Origin: Symbiodinium microadriaticum
Taxonomy: Eukaryota > Sar > Dinophyceae > Suessiales > Symbiodiniaceae
Assembly (NCBI GenBank): GCA_001939145.1
Contig: LSRX01000072.1
Location: 574,811-638,810, forward strand
DNA length: 64,000 bases
Direction of reading: 5' to 3'
In this document: positions 8,985-18,769 of the stretch, piece by piece
Layout: every line of letters starts with the position of its first letter
Numbering within the stretch: the stretch's first letter is position 1
Notes under the pieces: generated by a model
Databases searched by the model: none
Told to the model about the DNA's origin: nothing
What the model saw: only the letters and a program-made list of their open reading frames with translations
Translations under genes and position numbers: made by a program

Positions 8985-10673
8985 CGGAGCTCAAGAAACA
9001 ATCATGAGAGTGCTGCTGTTTGGGGTACTTTCAACCTACAGTAGCTCGGCGGGGTTTAGGCGATGTCGGCCTAAAGCTTAATATAATGGATCGTGGTTAC
9101 AGATCCGTGGGATCGGTGTGTAGGGATGGATCTGGGCTTCCAGCGCACTGAAGGCCTACCAGAGTAACACTTTACTAGAAGCAGCGTCGAGCAAAACCCA
9201 AAGGATCCCAGGTTCTGTTAGGTCGATACTTTCCCTAAGCATAATAATGATTCCTAACACAAACAGTCGACTATATAGGTACTGCGGACCCTTTGGTGGA
9301 AAAGGCTGGCTTTGCATTTGTGCGAGGTGCACTGAGAAGGGTTCTCTGATTCTTAGGTAGGGCTAAACCCTATAAAAGCTCTACTGCTATTAAAGCCTGA
9401 ACCCTTAAACCCTGAACCAGTCCTGAACTCCTACCAACCCCTCAAGCCCGTAGTATACTCCCTAAGCCCAAAATCCCGTCCACTCCCTCCAGCCGGTATA
9501 AGTCCTGAGCCCTCTGAAATCTCGGCTGCTTTGATGCTCACAGCCCCAAACGGAAACCCCTGAGCTCAGATGTCTTAAGCCCGAGCCCACGGACGCCTGG
9601 GGGGGCAATACCTAGCAGCAAGCACCAGAGATCCGACCCCCTGAAGAAGAAGGGCTAGGGGCGCCATGTTTTTTTTGTTTCAATGGTTTCGGGCGGTATA
9701 TGTAGCGTCGTCGGGCGTTAGGGGCTTTACTGTTTCAGGGGCCTTAGAACCGAAAGTTGTACCGTAGTTGCTGCGAAAGCCAGGCACGAATCATCCCGGC
9801 ATGCAGACTCCAAGCGACTGGGGTGATTGCCCCAGGTTTAGTATCTCCCACTGGGCTGAGGGGTTCAGAGTTCAGCATTTGGACGTTGATCTGTTTTTTT
9901 GCAGGCAGGTAGGTTCCGGGATCTACATATAGAGAGCAACTCCTGAGCAGTTCCGCCCTAAGAGTCCATGGAGGAGTCCATGTACCTGAACCGTGAATAC
10001 TGTGGCCTGACAGGGTTCCTGCTTAGGTAGTTTAGGATCCGAGTAGATACATTCGACCGGAGCGAGCCTAGACATGATGTAAAATCGACCAGGGAGGGTT
10101 TAGGGTTTAGGGCTCTGGGGTGTAGGCCTTCAGGATGCCGCTCGCTGTCTTTGGAAGTTCCAGAATATAGGGTTTAGGGTTTAGGGTTTGAGACAGTCCG
10201 CCACGTTCTTGTCTCGGCAGACTTTAAAACAGCCATACTACTGGTCTTCCAAGACCGCTACAGGTCGTATGGCAAACGGAGTTGTTATAGGATGAGCATG
10301 GTATAGGCTGATCAGACTAGGTTGTCTGTATGTGCACGACTGTCAACATGTAGCTATTGGGCTTGGCACTCCGCACGCCAAGCTATTTCCTCTGGTGGCT
10401 CTACAAGCTAAAGGTACACCCCAACCCCATATCCGTGAGCCATACACAGGTCCAGGCATACAGCCAATGAGCCAGGCAGAAAGGTCCTAAATCGCATGGT
10501 TTAGGGTTCAGGGTTTTAGGGTTTGTAGGGTTCAGAGTTTGGGGTTAAGGGTTTTAGGGTTTAGTGGTTTAGAATTTTAGGGTCCAGGGTTCAGGGTTTA
10601 TGCGGGTTTAGGGTTTGGGGTTTGTGGTTTGGGCTTGGCTCCGGGCTCTAAAAAACCCTGGGCCTGCATGCAG
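8985..10673. other. Unresolved stretch with telomere-type tracts
   Basis: C-rich tracts at 9365-9590 and G-rich tracts at 10095-10190 and 10497-10640. A short open island near 9615-9665 reads QQAPEIRPPEEEGLGAP. I could not support exon boundaries there. Confidence 0.4.
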
Positions 10674-10752
10674 GTACGCCATGGGATAGCGTCAAGCCGT
10701 GGGATGTACGCCATCCCGCCAAGTGCCCTGGCTCTCACCTTTGCAATGCTGG
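10674..10752 (+). CDS. Candidate internal exon, unknown
   Basis: Acceptor CTGCATGCAG and donor G|GTTCAGGGTTTAGGG. The frame reads RHGIASSRGMYAIPPSALAL then TFAML. About 5 of 27 codons end in A and about 63% end in G or C. The donor lies in a telomere-like tract, matching the window-wide pattern. Confidence 0.45.
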
Positions 10753-10894
10753 GTTCAGGGTTTAGGGCCTAAGACTTGTAAGGCTTGATATAGACGCCTG
10801 ACTAGTTCGTGATGATCTCACCCTCATGGTCCCTATACTTCTGCAACATAACCCCCCCTTCAGAAAGAAAAAACAGAAGAACGCGACACCCCAG

Positions 10895-11005
10895 TCTACA
10901 AGACGCCCCTATGTCCTCGGGATCAGGGGTTTGGGATTGGCATGTGTGCCGGTTGACTGCGTCGAACGCAGGATGCATCGTTCATCGGAAGGTTTTTGAG
11001 ACCTG
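10895..11005 (+). CDS. Candidate internal exon, unknown
   Basis: Acceptor ACACCCCAG and donor TG|GTTTAG. It reads SSGSGVWDWHVCRLTASNAG then CIVHRKVFETW. Only 2 of about 27 codons in the core end in A. The surrounding ORF continues to 11036, but those last codons are probably intron. Confidence 0.5.
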
Positions 11006-11039
11006 GTTTAGTGTTTACTGTAGGGTTTGCCGCTAAGGC

Positions 11040-11100
11040 CCTAGCCCTAACCCTACTCCTAAACTTAAACCCTAAATCTAAACCCTTACGGGTTTAGGGT
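11040..11100. repeat. CCCTAAA tract abutting a TTTAGGG tract
   Basis: C-rich units (11041-11088) switch directly to GGGTTTAGGG with no spacer. This forms a telomere-to-telomere head junction of the kind that separates exon-sized islands elsewhere. Confidence 0.75.
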
Positions 11101-11159
11101 AGCTAGGGATTTTGATCCTGAACCCCCCAAGCCCTTCCAGGTTTCAACGGTTTCAGCCT

Positions 11160-11712
11160 GTTAGAAAGTGCTGGTGCAGAGGGATAGAGCCTCTCTTGAC
11201 ACAGAAATGTGTCTATGCTTAGGGCAGGGTTTAGGGTTTCGGGGTTTAGAGTTTATGGTTTCAAGTCTGGCGGTGAACACATGTCCTGATCGTGTGGCTG
11301 TTGGGATCTGATTTCGGTTGTAACGAGCGCTGCTCGGGAAGTGTTCGAGATTCTTTGAGCAGCTGTGTGTGTGTGTGTGTGTGTTTACTGATACGGTTGT
11401 TCGAAGATACAGGCCTGAAATTACTCGGGAACCTGAAAACTCGTCTGATTGATTGCCAATAAAACCCTTGTAATTGTTGCACGCACTTCGATGGTGGAAC
11501 CGAGGCTGTCCAGGCACCGATCTTCTTCTGTAACATTCGTTCCCGACTGTTTCGGCTTCTCGTTGTTCTCGCTGGTCCGTCCGTGACATTTCCATAGCAG
11601 ATTTGAGACTCAGCCTAAAGAGATGCTCTTCGAATGAACATACCCCAAAGACTGAACATGTCAAACCCTGTTAGTGAAGCCGGATCCCCAAAGTGTACTT
11701 ACTTAGTCGTAG
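11160..11712. other. Unresolved; minus ORF 11161-11664 not supported
   Basis: A 167-codon minus frame crosses a TTTAGGG tract (11225-11260) and a GT microsatellite, and shows no codon bias. A short + island after 11120 (FQRFQPVRKCWCRG) is open but unproven. Confidence 0.35.
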
Positions 11713-11820
11713 ATGCAGATGCCCTCAGAGCCTAGAAGCCCTTCGCCGAGAGAACTTTGGGGCAGGCTTGGCGGTCAAACCGACTTGAACAGCATGGGCG
11801 CAGGACTTTCGTCCTTAAAT
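11713..11820 (+). CDS. Candidate exon, possible start exon
   Basis: Reads MQMPSEPRSPSPRELWGRLG then GQTDLNSMGAGLSSLN, with donor AAT|GTTGCTGG running into a TTAGGGCTTAG tract. ATG at 11713 follows TCGTAG, which could be an acceptor or simply upstream sequence. About 8 of 36 codons end in A, so bias is weak. Confidence 0.3.
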
Positions 11821-12024
11821 GTTGCTGGCTTAGGGCTTAGAGTTAATAGCAGGTCTACTTAGTATATCTCAGGATCCCCCATAGGCCCTTACAACTATCC
11901 GCAGAAAGGATTTAGCAACCCTCCATACAAAGTCACAGGTGCGTCATAGAGGGCTGAAGCCCATATTCCGACCTGGTCACCGGTAGAGTTTAGGGCTCAG
12001 GTTTCAGGGTTTAGGGTTTAGGGT

Positions 12025-12219
12025 TCACGGTCCCCGCGCCCATTTTTTCATATCGCGTGCTGCCTCCTTTTCCACCATAGTAAACCGACCCATAGGGGGT
12101 AGCTTGGCTTCAATGGTCCGCAATTGATACATACAGGACCTAGACTCTAGACGCAAAATACCAACGGTTCTCAAGGACTTCCCAACTGGAAGGCAATCTC
12201 GTAAGGATAAGGAAACCAT
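12025..12219 (-). CDS. Candidate coding ORF with ATG, unknown
   Basis: Reads VGKSLRTVGILRLESRSCMY, then IEAKLPPMGRFTMVEKEAAR. In the core about 6 of 41 codons end in A. A possible donor CC|GTGAACC follows. The donor-side tract is C-rich on this strand, against the usual polarity, which lowers my confidence. Confidence 0.4.
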   Translation of the reverse strand: MVSLSLRDCLPVGKSLRTVGILRLESRSCMYQLRTIEAKLPPMGRFTMVEKEAARDMKKWARGP

Positions 12220-12409
12220 AACCAGGAACTCTGAAACAGGAAGGTACTTTAGGATGAGGGGAGAGCATCAAGCCCTCCGCAGCTCAGTCCCGTTCAGATC
12301 CCACGACCCCTGCACTAAGCCATCTTCCCTAAAACCCTCAGACCGTGGAACTAACCCCAAACACCCCACCCCGAACCCTGAACTCTAGACCCCTAAATCT
12401 GCTTTCCAG

Positions 12410-12514
12410 CGGGTCTCGTGCCTTGTATGATGTAGAAGCAGTAGACCTGAGGCATCTGGCAAACAAGCACATCAACAACTCTCATTCTGACATCCAGGGA
12501 TCGCGGGCTTACCT
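12410..12514 (+). CDS. Candidate internal exon, unknown
   Basis: Strong acceptor TCTGCTTTCCAG, preceded by C-rich telomere-like sequence; donor CT|GTGATT. Reads GSRALYDVEAVDLRHLANKH then INNSHSDIQGSRAY. About 6 of 34 codons end in A. Confidence 0.45.
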
Positions 12515-12521
12515 GTGATTT

Positions 12522-12818
12522 GTGAAGCTGTGTCTGAAAAATATTGGTATGTATGTACCAATTGTGCATGCTAATACGCAGTCAGCAATCGGTATAGGGT
12601 GGACCATATGTTGTGCGAGCCTGCGACTGTACAGACTGCTATACGAGATTACATGCATGAAAGTTAAGCATTTGCTTTTTGATGTAAGCCACAGCGAATC
12701 GGTAAGCACACTACTTAAGGCAGAAGCTCATCTCCCCAGTACTCCGTCTATTCTTGCATCTTTGTGCGCTCGCAAACTAAAGTTGTGCTTGTTCGGTTGT
12801 TCTGGCTTCACTGTATAA
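12522..12818 (+). CDS. Candidate coding region, unknown
   Basis: A 98-codon frame that may mix exon and intron. The last 29 codons (AHLPSTPSILASLCARKLKL...) have about 3 ending in A; the middle is A-rich. It lies between two better exon candidates and may include part of either. Confidence 0.25.
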   Translation: MKLCLKNIGMYVPIVHANTQSAIGIGWTICCASLRLYRLLYEITCMKVKHLLFDVSHSESVSTLLKAEAHLPSTPSILASLCARKLKLCLFGCSGFTV

Positions 12819-12857
12819 TTCGCTCGTTCACGGAGCAATCGTGTCGTGTCTTTGCAG

Positions 12858-13040
12858 AAGCCCAAGCAAAGTCTATCGCACCATACTGTGACAGAAAAAC
12901 TCGAGAGCCTATTTACCGTTCAAGCCTCATGCTTGGCATTCACTCTTTCACTCGTTCAACTCTTTCAGGAGTTCGCTAATTCGTCCAAGACTTCGGTCGT
13001 GGTTCTTTGTGTTTTGATCGTCTGCGTCACTTGCGGCTGA
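12858..13040 (+). CDS. Candidate 3'-terminal exon with C-terminal membrane helix
   Basis: Clean acceptor GTGTCTTTGCAG. The frame runs KPKQSLSHHTVTEKLESLFT to LFQEFANSSK and then a hydrophobic segment TSVVVLCVLIVCVTCG, ending in TGA (13038-13040). None of the last 26 codons ends in A. Inference: the C-terminus of a tail-anchored or membrane protein. CCCTAAA repeats begin right after the stop. Confidence 0.6.
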   Translation, partial: KPKQSLSHHTVTEKLESLFTVQASCLAFTLSLVQLFQEFANSSKTSVVVLCVLIVCVTCG

Positions 13041-13044
13041 TGTC

Positions 13045-13120
13045 CCTCAACCTAAACCTTAAATAAACCCTAAACCCGTAAACTCCTAAACCCTAAACCC
13101 CTAAACCCTAAACCCAAAGA
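13045..13120 (-). repeat. CCCTAAA tract
   Basis: About eight CCCTAAA-type units on the + strand. Confidence 0.85.
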
Positions 13121-13230
13121 GAATTTCAAGCCTTTCCTGCGAAAATCGGCAGGCCCCTCGACTGACAACGGAGCCACGGGGCCGAACATGTCGCGAGCTG
13201 AGCTACTTTTGTTCGGGGCGTATCGGCCAT
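13121..13230. CDS. Exon-sized island, strand ambiguous
   Basis: Both strands stay open. + reads FKPFLRKSAGPSTDNGATGP; minus reads APNKSSSARDMFGPVAPLSV and ends at donor G|GTTTAGGG. Codon use is similar on both strands. Confidence 0.3.
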
Positions 13231-13405
13231 GCATACATACATACATACATACATACATACACATACATACACATACATACACATACATACACATACATAC
13301 ACATACATACGCATACATGCATGCATGCATGCATGCATGCATGCATGTATGTATGTATGTATGTATGTTTGTATGTATGTTTGTATGTATGTATGTATGT
13401 AGACA
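13211..13405. repeat. ATAC / ATGC / ATGT microsatellite
   Basis: A nearly pure 4-base array that changes from ATAC through ATGC to ATGT, so it is itself roughly palindromic. ORFs made of M, Y, V, C, H, T here are artefacts. Confidence 0.95.
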
Positions 13406-13511
13406 TATATTACATGCATATGTACTGTTGATGTATATGCAGATGTAAATGTGTATACACAGGTCTATAAAAATATATTAGTACCTATAGGTATCGACAC
13501 TTGTGTGTATA

Positions 13512-13828
13512 TGAAAGTATAAATATATTTGTTTATTTGTTTACCCTTATGTAACTCACGTATTATGTAAATTTAATTCTTGCACATCCATATCAGGCTT
13601 TTGCCGGTTTCGTGCAGGGCTTCGCGGGTGTTCTGCTGAGTTGAAGCTTCCGCAGTCTTCTGCACAGTCAGAAGTTTTCGCACTGCTCACAGTGCTCCGG
13701 CACAGACAGGCTTCTGCCCAACATCGTCCATATGTACAAAAAAGAGAGGATCAAGGGATCAAGGCATGACCTTTACCTTGGTCATCACTTCACTTTGCAC
13801 CATCACCAGCAGCACCACTCTTGGACTT
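13512..13828 (+). other. Open + frame without ATG, possible exon
   Basis: An uninterrupted frame includes ELKLPQSSAQSEVFALLTVL and HRQASAQHRPYVQK. Boundaries are not clear. A minus ORF (13790-14326) overlaps its end and runs through an ATC microsatellite (13898-13948). Confidence 0.3.
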
Positions 13829-14204
13829 GATCCGGTATACTCGGAATAGAGCTGCTGCACGGCTCCACTGACAATCAGAGGCTTCCCTCTCTGAGGCTCT
13901 CGTAATCATCATCATCATCATCATCATCATCAGCATCACCGTCATCATCATGATGATCCTTACTGTCATATGATTAGGATCATCATTCTGCTCCAAAACA
14001 TAGTCTGCTCTCCACCAAGCACAACAACCGGCATACGTTCCATCTCGCCAGCGACCAGACACAGATGCCACAAAGCCTCCTCGAGGATGTAGACACACAG
14101 CCGGGAAAGCATGGAGGTCATGGAGCAAACAGCCCAAGACCGCGCAACTCCGCACCTTAAACTCCGAGTTGCTGGATGCTATTTGAAGGCCGAAAAGGGT
14201 ATAG

Positions 14205-14335
14205 GAATCGAAAACCGAGAAAGAAATCGAAAACAAGAAAGAAATCGAAAACAAGAAAGAAATCGAAGACAAGAAAGAAATCGAAAACATGAAAGAAATC
14301 GAACACATGAAAGAAATCGAGGACAAGACAGAAAA
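14205..14335. repeat. 18-bp minisatellite
   Basis: About seven units of the type GAAAGAAATCGAAAACAA. On + it would encode a repeated basic NRKQER peptide. Confidence 0.85.
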
Positions 14336-14372
14336 CCCCTAAACCCTAAACCCTAAACCGTATTGAAAACAG

Positions 14373-14454
14373 GTTCACTCAAGCATGGTCTGCCTGGGGC
14401 ATGCCTCCTCCTGCGATGTGGCCGGGGCAGCCTCGGGGCTCAGTTGCTCCAAGG
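14373..14454 (+). CDS. Candidate internal exon between C and G tracts
   Basis: Acceptor GAAAACAG and donor G|GTTTAGGG. Reads VHSSMVCLGHASSCDVAGAA then SGLSCSK. About 78% of codons end in G or C and 2 of 27 end in A. CCCTAAA units end at 14359 and TTTAGGG units start at 14455. One of the clearest telomere-flanked islands. Confidence 0.55.
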
Positions 14455-14620
14455 GTTTAGGGTTTAGGGGGGTTTAGGGTTTAGGGTTTAGGGTTGAGGG
14501 TTTAGGGTTTAGGGTTGAGGGTTTAGGGTTTTAGGGTTTCAGTGTTTTAGTGTTTAGGGTGTTTAAGCGTTTAGGGTTTGGGGGGTTTAAGCGTTTAGGG
14601 TTCAGGGTTATGTTTCGAGG
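14455..14620 (+). repeat. TTTAGGG tract
   Basis: Many near-perfect units, several TTTAGGGTTTAGGG in a row, degrading to GTTTAAGCGTTTAGGG. Confidence 0.95.
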
Positions 14621-14784
14621 TGAGGGCTTGAGTTCCGGGGCAACTGGGCCTCTTGTCGATGATCAGTAATTTATGGGTCGGGGGTCTGGGCTATAGGGTC
14701 TATAGTGTGGTTGCTCTAGGCTGCAGTTCTGGAGCTAGTACTTGCACAAGTACTATAGTACTAGGCTCTTGCTCTTGTACGCAG

Positions 14785-14787
<3 letters not shown>

Positions 14788-14836
<49 letters not shown>

Positions 14837-14837
14837 T

Positions 14838-14900
<63 letters not shown>
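14788..14900. repeat. ACT microsatellite turning into ACG
   Basis: ACT units switch to ACG units near 14869, giving a poly-Thr reading. Confidence 0.95.
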
Positions 14901-14901
<1 letters not shown>

Positions 14902-15025
14902 TTGCTCTACCTGTGTTTGCGCACGTGTGCGAAGGCAAGTTTCTTGGCGGCGTCAGGGCTTTGCTGATATCTTCTCATCTCATGACCCTTGATAACGTTG
15001 CATCGGTCAGGTCGAGCCCTAAACT

Positions 15026-15121
15026 CTACCCATAGAGCCCTAAGTAGTTCCTTTTTGGGATTACTTTATAGGATTCTAAATATAAACCATAAAAAGGAAC
15101 TACTTAGGGGCCTATGGGTAG
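15026..15121. mobile_element. Foldback element, family A
   Basis: About 31-base inverted arms: left CTACCCATAGAGCCCTAAGT, right ending in TTAGGGGCCTATGGGTAG. The loop is TTACTTTATAGGATTCTAAA-like. 96 bp, non-coding. The arm contains GTAGTTCC. Confidence 0.85.
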
Positions 15122-15336
15122 ACTCTAAATCCTAAATCCTGAGTGGCCGCGACCAAGCCTTGGGGGCCTGGCACTGCCGTCTTGACATGAGCAGGTCTCG
15201 ATTCACTCCGAACTGTAGCTTCAGCACCTCCAACAGCACGAAGCCGAAATCCCTAAACCGTAAAAGCCCTTTAAGCCCAGAAAACCACCAAACCCCTCTA
15301 AAACCTACAGCCCAAAAACCCTGTTTATGCCCCGAG

Positions 15337-15425
15337 TGGCCCGGCTCTGAACTGTCTTAGACGCCTCGTGCCCAGGGCTGGCGCGCTGGGCTCTCAGAGG
15401 TGCTCCAGGGCATCCTGGCCTCGGG
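15337..15425 (+). CDS. Candidate internal exon, unknown
   Basis: Acceptor GCCCCGAG and donor G|GTATGT. Reads GPALNCLRRLVPRAGALGSQ then RCSRASWPR. About 2 of 35 codons end in A. The minus strand is also open with high GC3, so strand is not certain. C-rich telomere-type sequence lies upstream (15240-15325). Confidence 0.4.
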
Positions 15426-15600
15426 GTATGTATCGTACGTATCATACGTATGTATGTATGTATGTATGTATGTATGTATGTGTGTCTACAAAATATAAAC
15501 AAAAACAGATAAGAGATAACAGATAGACAAATGTGAAGGATATAAATAAATAAATAAATAAGTAAATAAATACATATATATATATATATACATATCCATA
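15426..15600. repeat. TATG, AAAT and AT microsatellites
   Basis: TATG units at 15440-15482, AAAT units near 15541-15570, then AT. Confidence 0.9.
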
Positions 15601-15858
15601 CATGTTCCAATAGAGTAGAGTTATGGCAGTGTTTTGGCACTTTTATACACAAGCTAGAATCATAATGGAAATGTCGCATAGATTTAGTTTGGTTAGAGTA
15701 AAATTCTGGGACAACCTATAGATAGATGGATCGATCGTACAATTTGCATCGTTATCGTGTCTTCAGTAAGCCAGAAGAAGCAGGATTGCTGGGTATCTGA
15801 TGCATTCTGATATGTTGTTGCATTCATAGGTGTTAAGAGGTTTTGAGGGTTCCTGTAC

Positions 15859-16047
15859 ATGGTTTGCGCTGGTGGTTGCGCCAGTCCTTGGGGAATATGC
15901 AGGGGTGGATGGATGGGTGGGTTGTTCGTACGGTGCTGTGGAGCTGTCCATGGTTTAGTCCTCATGTCAAGTCGTGGCTGCTGTTGCTCTTATCGTGGGC
16001 CTGGAATATTGGGTGACTTACTACAAGATGTTGTTCACATGTTTTGA
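15859..16047 (+). CDS. Candidate ORF with ATG, Gly/Cys-rich
   Basis: ATG at 15859; reads MVCAGGCASPWGICRGGWMG then GLFVRCCGAVHGL. About 5 of the first 33 codons end in A. The competing minus frame is rich in A-ending codons. Donor options exist after HG (G|GTTTAG at about 15950). Confidence 0.4.
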   Translation: MVCAGGCASPWGICRGGWMGGLFVRCCGAVHGLVLMSSRGCCCSYRGPGILGDLLQDVVHMF

Positions 16048-16160
16048 TTTGACAATCGTTGTTGCTCTTCTTGTCCAAGCAAGGCTAGTCGTAGGTGCAT
16101 TGAGGTCTTGAAGCTTACGGGCGGCGTTCAGAACAAAAGGGGCTTCGTCGTGTGTTGCAG

Positions 16161-16275
16161 GCCGCTGTCGCATCCAGGGCATCAGGGCGTAGAATCCAAC
16201 TGCCAGGAGCTTCTGCGAGTGGTCTGCCAGAGTCCCCGAATGAAACCTGAAACCCAGCTCAAGCTAACAGCCTGA
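16161..16275 (+). CDS. Candidate 3'-terminal exon, unknown
   Basis: Acceptor GTGTGTTGCAG. Reads PLSHPGHQGVESNCQELLRV then VCQSPRMKPETQLKLTA, ending at TGA (16273-16275). About 68% of the first 25 codons end in G or C. A second frame from the same acceptor is also open. Confidence 0.4.
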
Positions 16276-16344
16276 ATCAAAACAAGCGTTATTCCTTCGG
16301 GTTCCTTCCTATGACATGAGTATTCCATAAAGTGTACCAGAACC

Positions 16345-16545
16345 CTATTTAATGGTTAAGGCCCTTAAGTTTAGTGTTCCACATTCGGTGCGGGCTCTAC
16401 CTCGAGTACCGGAGGGCATCTCTGGCGTCCTTTGCTTTCGATGTGCCTTGGCTGTGCTGCAGGTAGGTTGATCATCGGATGTTTGTAGAGACAGCGACAA
16501 CATGCAACAAGCAAAAAAGATGATGAGAAGCCTGGATACTCGCAC
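16345..16545 (-). CDS. Candidate coding stretch with hydrophobic segment
   Basis: Reads VSRLLIIFFACCMLSLSLQ then TSDDQPTCS. None of 16 codons across the hydrophobic block ends in A. It resembles a signal peptide, but the frame opens with GTG, not ATG, so an upstream exon would be needed unless the internal ATG is used. Confidence 0.3.
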   Translation of the reverse strand: MRVSRLLIIFFACCMLSLSLQTSDDQPTCSTAKAHRKQRTPEMPSGTRGRARTECGTLNLRALTIK

Positions 16546-16989
16546 TTATCAAACAGTCTGCGGAACTAGGTGTGGGGTCTATTATTTGTGAGTTACAAAA
16601 TTCAGAATATGGCAAGAGATTCCTACTTCAAAAACCCTGCTTGACCTGTTTGTGCCTTGCATCAAAGCCTGCGCAGTAACGGAAGGGCCAACGGGCCAAC
16701 TGTTCTAGTGTGTGTGTGTGTGTCCCCTTTCCATGACTTCCCGAGCTTTAAATTTAAAGCCTACGATCCCATGGCAAGAGTTTCGCGTTCGAACCTTGAA
16801 GTGAACATAAAAACCAGATACATGGAAAAGCCTAATCTGTAAGCCTAAATACTAGAATAATGGCCTTCTAGTTATAGATCGCAGTGCATGCACCCGACAC
16901 CCTTATGATTTGCACTGGCAGAGGGTGGAGTGGTTTGGGTATTTGCGGCCTGCCTGCATACCCTGAATCCCTGACCTCGACCTGTCCTG

Positions 16990-17110
16990 CCTTCCGAGGT
17001 TTTCTGCTGGAAGCGATGCATCGCAGGACGTGCAAGAAGAAGAAGACATAGACGTGTGCTGCAAGAAGCAAAACGATGCGAATAAGAGGCTGCGGCGATT
17101 TGGGACTTTC
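16990..17110 (-). CDS. Possible exon, unknown
   Basis: Part of a minus frame reading SYSHRFASCSTRLCLLLLAR then PAMHRFQQ; about 3 of 28 codons end in A. The frame continues into a foldback element upstream, so the exon edge is uncertain. Confidence 0.28.
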
Positions 17111-17197
17111 CGAAAATTAGGGTACCTGATTTTGGGGTCCCTATAATAAGCATCCTACTCTTTAGGGCACTTTATTAGGGTCCCCTATTTTCGGAAA
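17107..17197. mobile_element. Foldback element, family C
   Basis: Outer inverted repeats TTTCCGAAAATTAGGG and CCCCTATTTTCGGAAA. 91 bp, interior GGTCCCTATAATAAGCATCC. The interior resembles the TATAATAAGGATCC palindrome in the 4.15 kb duplication. Confidence 0.75.
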
Positions 17198-17263
17198 CCC
17201 CCATTTGTTTTGCCATTACTTCAGGCCCTGAGTCCCTAAACCCGAAACCCGCGGGTAGAATAG

Positions 17264-17349
17264 CAGACCGGGCCGTTGTCTCGTCAGGAGGCACTGCAGA
17301 ACCTTCTGCAGATGAGCGGAGGCGGCTTTCTCCTGTTTGGGGGGGGGGG
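17264..17349 (+). CDS. Candidate internal exon between C and G tracts
   Basis: Acceptor GTAGAATAG and donor G|GTTTAGGG at the end of a 12-G run. Reads QTGPLSRQEALQNLLQMSGG then GFLLFGG. About 73% of codons end in G or C and 2 of 26 end in A. It looks amphipathic. CCCGAAACCC units precede it. Confidence 0.55.
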
Positions 17350-17350
17350 G
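17339..17350 (+). repeat. 12-G homopolymer
   Basis: Twelve consecutive G at the exon/TTTAGGG boundary. Confidence 0.95.
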
Positions 17351-17429
17351 TTTAGGGTTTTGGGTTTAGGGTTGCCAGTACCCAATCGGACCTGTATACC
17401 CGTGGTTGGTTTTCGTACACTTCGGCACA

Positions 17430-17690
17430 CTAGACTCGACGCTGGAATGTAATACTTTCTTTGGAGAACTTGTTTGATGTTGAGGGTCCTAAATTAAGAA
17501 AAACTAAGGTGGACAAGAACACGTACCTCATTTGAGGGTCTAGGTAATCAAATCTTACTGTTGATTGTTTGTTTTTTCCTTGGAGATTCAAGGGCTGACA
17601 CGGGGATAGAGTTTGCTTTTGGGGGGTCAAACCAAGACAACACAAAAGAGCTGGCGGCTCCTTGGTCCCATGTATTTTGTGCCGCGCCAT
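17430..17690 (-). CDS. Candidate start exon with ATG
   Basis: ATG at 17690; reads MARHKIHGTKEPPALLCCLG, then donor G|GTTTGACC. About 3 of 19 codons end in A in this part; the rest of the ORF becomes A-rich, so the exon is probably only about 17633-17690. Confidence 0.35.
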   Translation of the reverse strand: MARHKIHGTKEPPALLCCLGLTPQKQTLSPCQPLNLQGKNKQSTVRFDYLDPQMRYVFLSTLVFLNLGPSTSNKFSKESITFQRRV

Positions 17691-17792
17691 GCTACATCTA
17701 CGAGACTATAAGCCCTAAACCCTAAACCCGAACCCATGCGGCTTTAGGCCTTACAGTACCACAAACAGCCACGATCTTACAACTGCTCTGAC

Positions 17793-17984
17793 ATGGTTTT
17801 GGTCTCTGCCCGCTTTGGGGCATATACAGAAGTTCATGTAGGGGCAAGAAGGGGCTACCTGATCAGACCGTCATACTATCACAGAAGTACATGTCGAGTT
17901 AATTGCTGCGCTTGTGAATACTACCGTCATCGTTGGTGCTGGCTCATGAGTACTACTCTGCTTGCTTTCACCTTACCCTGCTGA
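17793..17984 (+). CDS. Possible coding ORF, unknown
   Basis: Reads VLVSARFGAYTEVHVGARRG then YLIRPSYYHRSTC. An alternative frame inside it reads ITEVHVELIAALVNTTVIVG. Neither is decisive. It ends just before the family A cluster. Confidence 0.25.
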   Translation: MVLVSARFGAYTEVHVGARRGYLIRPSYYHRSTCRVNCCACEYYRHRWCWLMSTTLLAFTLPC

Positions 17985-17990
17985 AGGCTG

Positions 17991-18231
17991 CCCATAGGCC
18001 CCTAAGTAGTTCCTTTTGGAATTACCTTATAGGATTCTATATATCAACCATAAAAAGGAACTACTTAGGGGCCTACTAAGTAGTTCCTTTTTGGGGGTTA
18101 CCTTATAGGATTCTATATATCAACCATAAAAAGGAACTACTTAGGGGCCTACTAAGTAGTTCCTTTTTGGGGGTTACCTTATAGGATTCTATATATCAAC
18201 CATAAAAAGGAACTACTTAGGGGCCTATGGG
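17991..18231. mobile_element. Foldback element, family A, internally triplicated
   Basis: Outer arms CCCATAGGCCCCTAAGTAG and the matching ...GGGGCCTATGGG enclose three tandem palindromic units (about 18003, 18077, 18153; periods 74 and 76). Units two and three are nearly identical. Confidence 0.9.
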
Positions 18232-18339
18232 TAACACCCGAAACCAAGAATCTCTCCAAGCCTTACGAATCCTCAGCCCTGGGACATGAACCCGACAGAC
18301 CTTCGAACCCCAAGTTCTACCCACACCCTAAATTTAAAT

Positions 18340-18475
18340 TACACTGCCCTAAGCCCTAAATCCCTAAACTGCCCTAAACCCTAAACCCTAAATAAACCTT
18401 AAACCCTAAATAAACCTTAAACCCTATAAATAAACCTTAAACCCTATAAATAAACCTTAAACCCTAAACTTGAAC
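18340..18475 (-). repeat. CCCTAAA tract with AAATAAACCTTAAACCCT units
   Basis: Telomere-like units alternate with a longer unit (AAATAAACCTTAAACCCT), about four copies. Confidence 0.9.
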
Positions 18476-18534
18476 CTGAGGTTTTTGACCGAAGAAGCCC
18501 TGAACTCGAACCCACATCCTAGACTTTCCTAGGG

Positions 18535-18711
18535 ATGCCATCAGCAGACCCCAGCCAGGGCCCGGCAGCCAAGGGGGAGGGAACATACAGAGCTGACCCA
18601 GAGGGCATGCACGAAGTTTGTATCATGGGCTTTAGCCGATGCCTTATAAGGTTGGTGTGCATTTCTGTCCCTGTCTCTCGAGGGGCCGATCAGCTAGAGA
18701 TGCAACTGCGG
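18535..18711 (+). CDS. Candidate exon, frame uncertain
   Basis: Acceptor ACTTTCCTAG and donor CGG|GTTTAGG. The ATG frame reads MPSADPSQGPAAKGEGTYRA; another open frame (GCHQQTPARARQPRGREHTE) has higher GC3. The exon is likely, its frame is not settled. Confidence 0.4.
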
Positions 18712-18769
18712 GTTTAGGCCAGGTTCGAGGCGTGTGCGTTTGGGTTCAGAGTACCTGCTGCTGTAGGGT

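Noticed and set aside
16780..16800. GTTCGAACC as a tRNA B box
   Set aside because: No A box at the right distance, and the flanks do not form a T stem.
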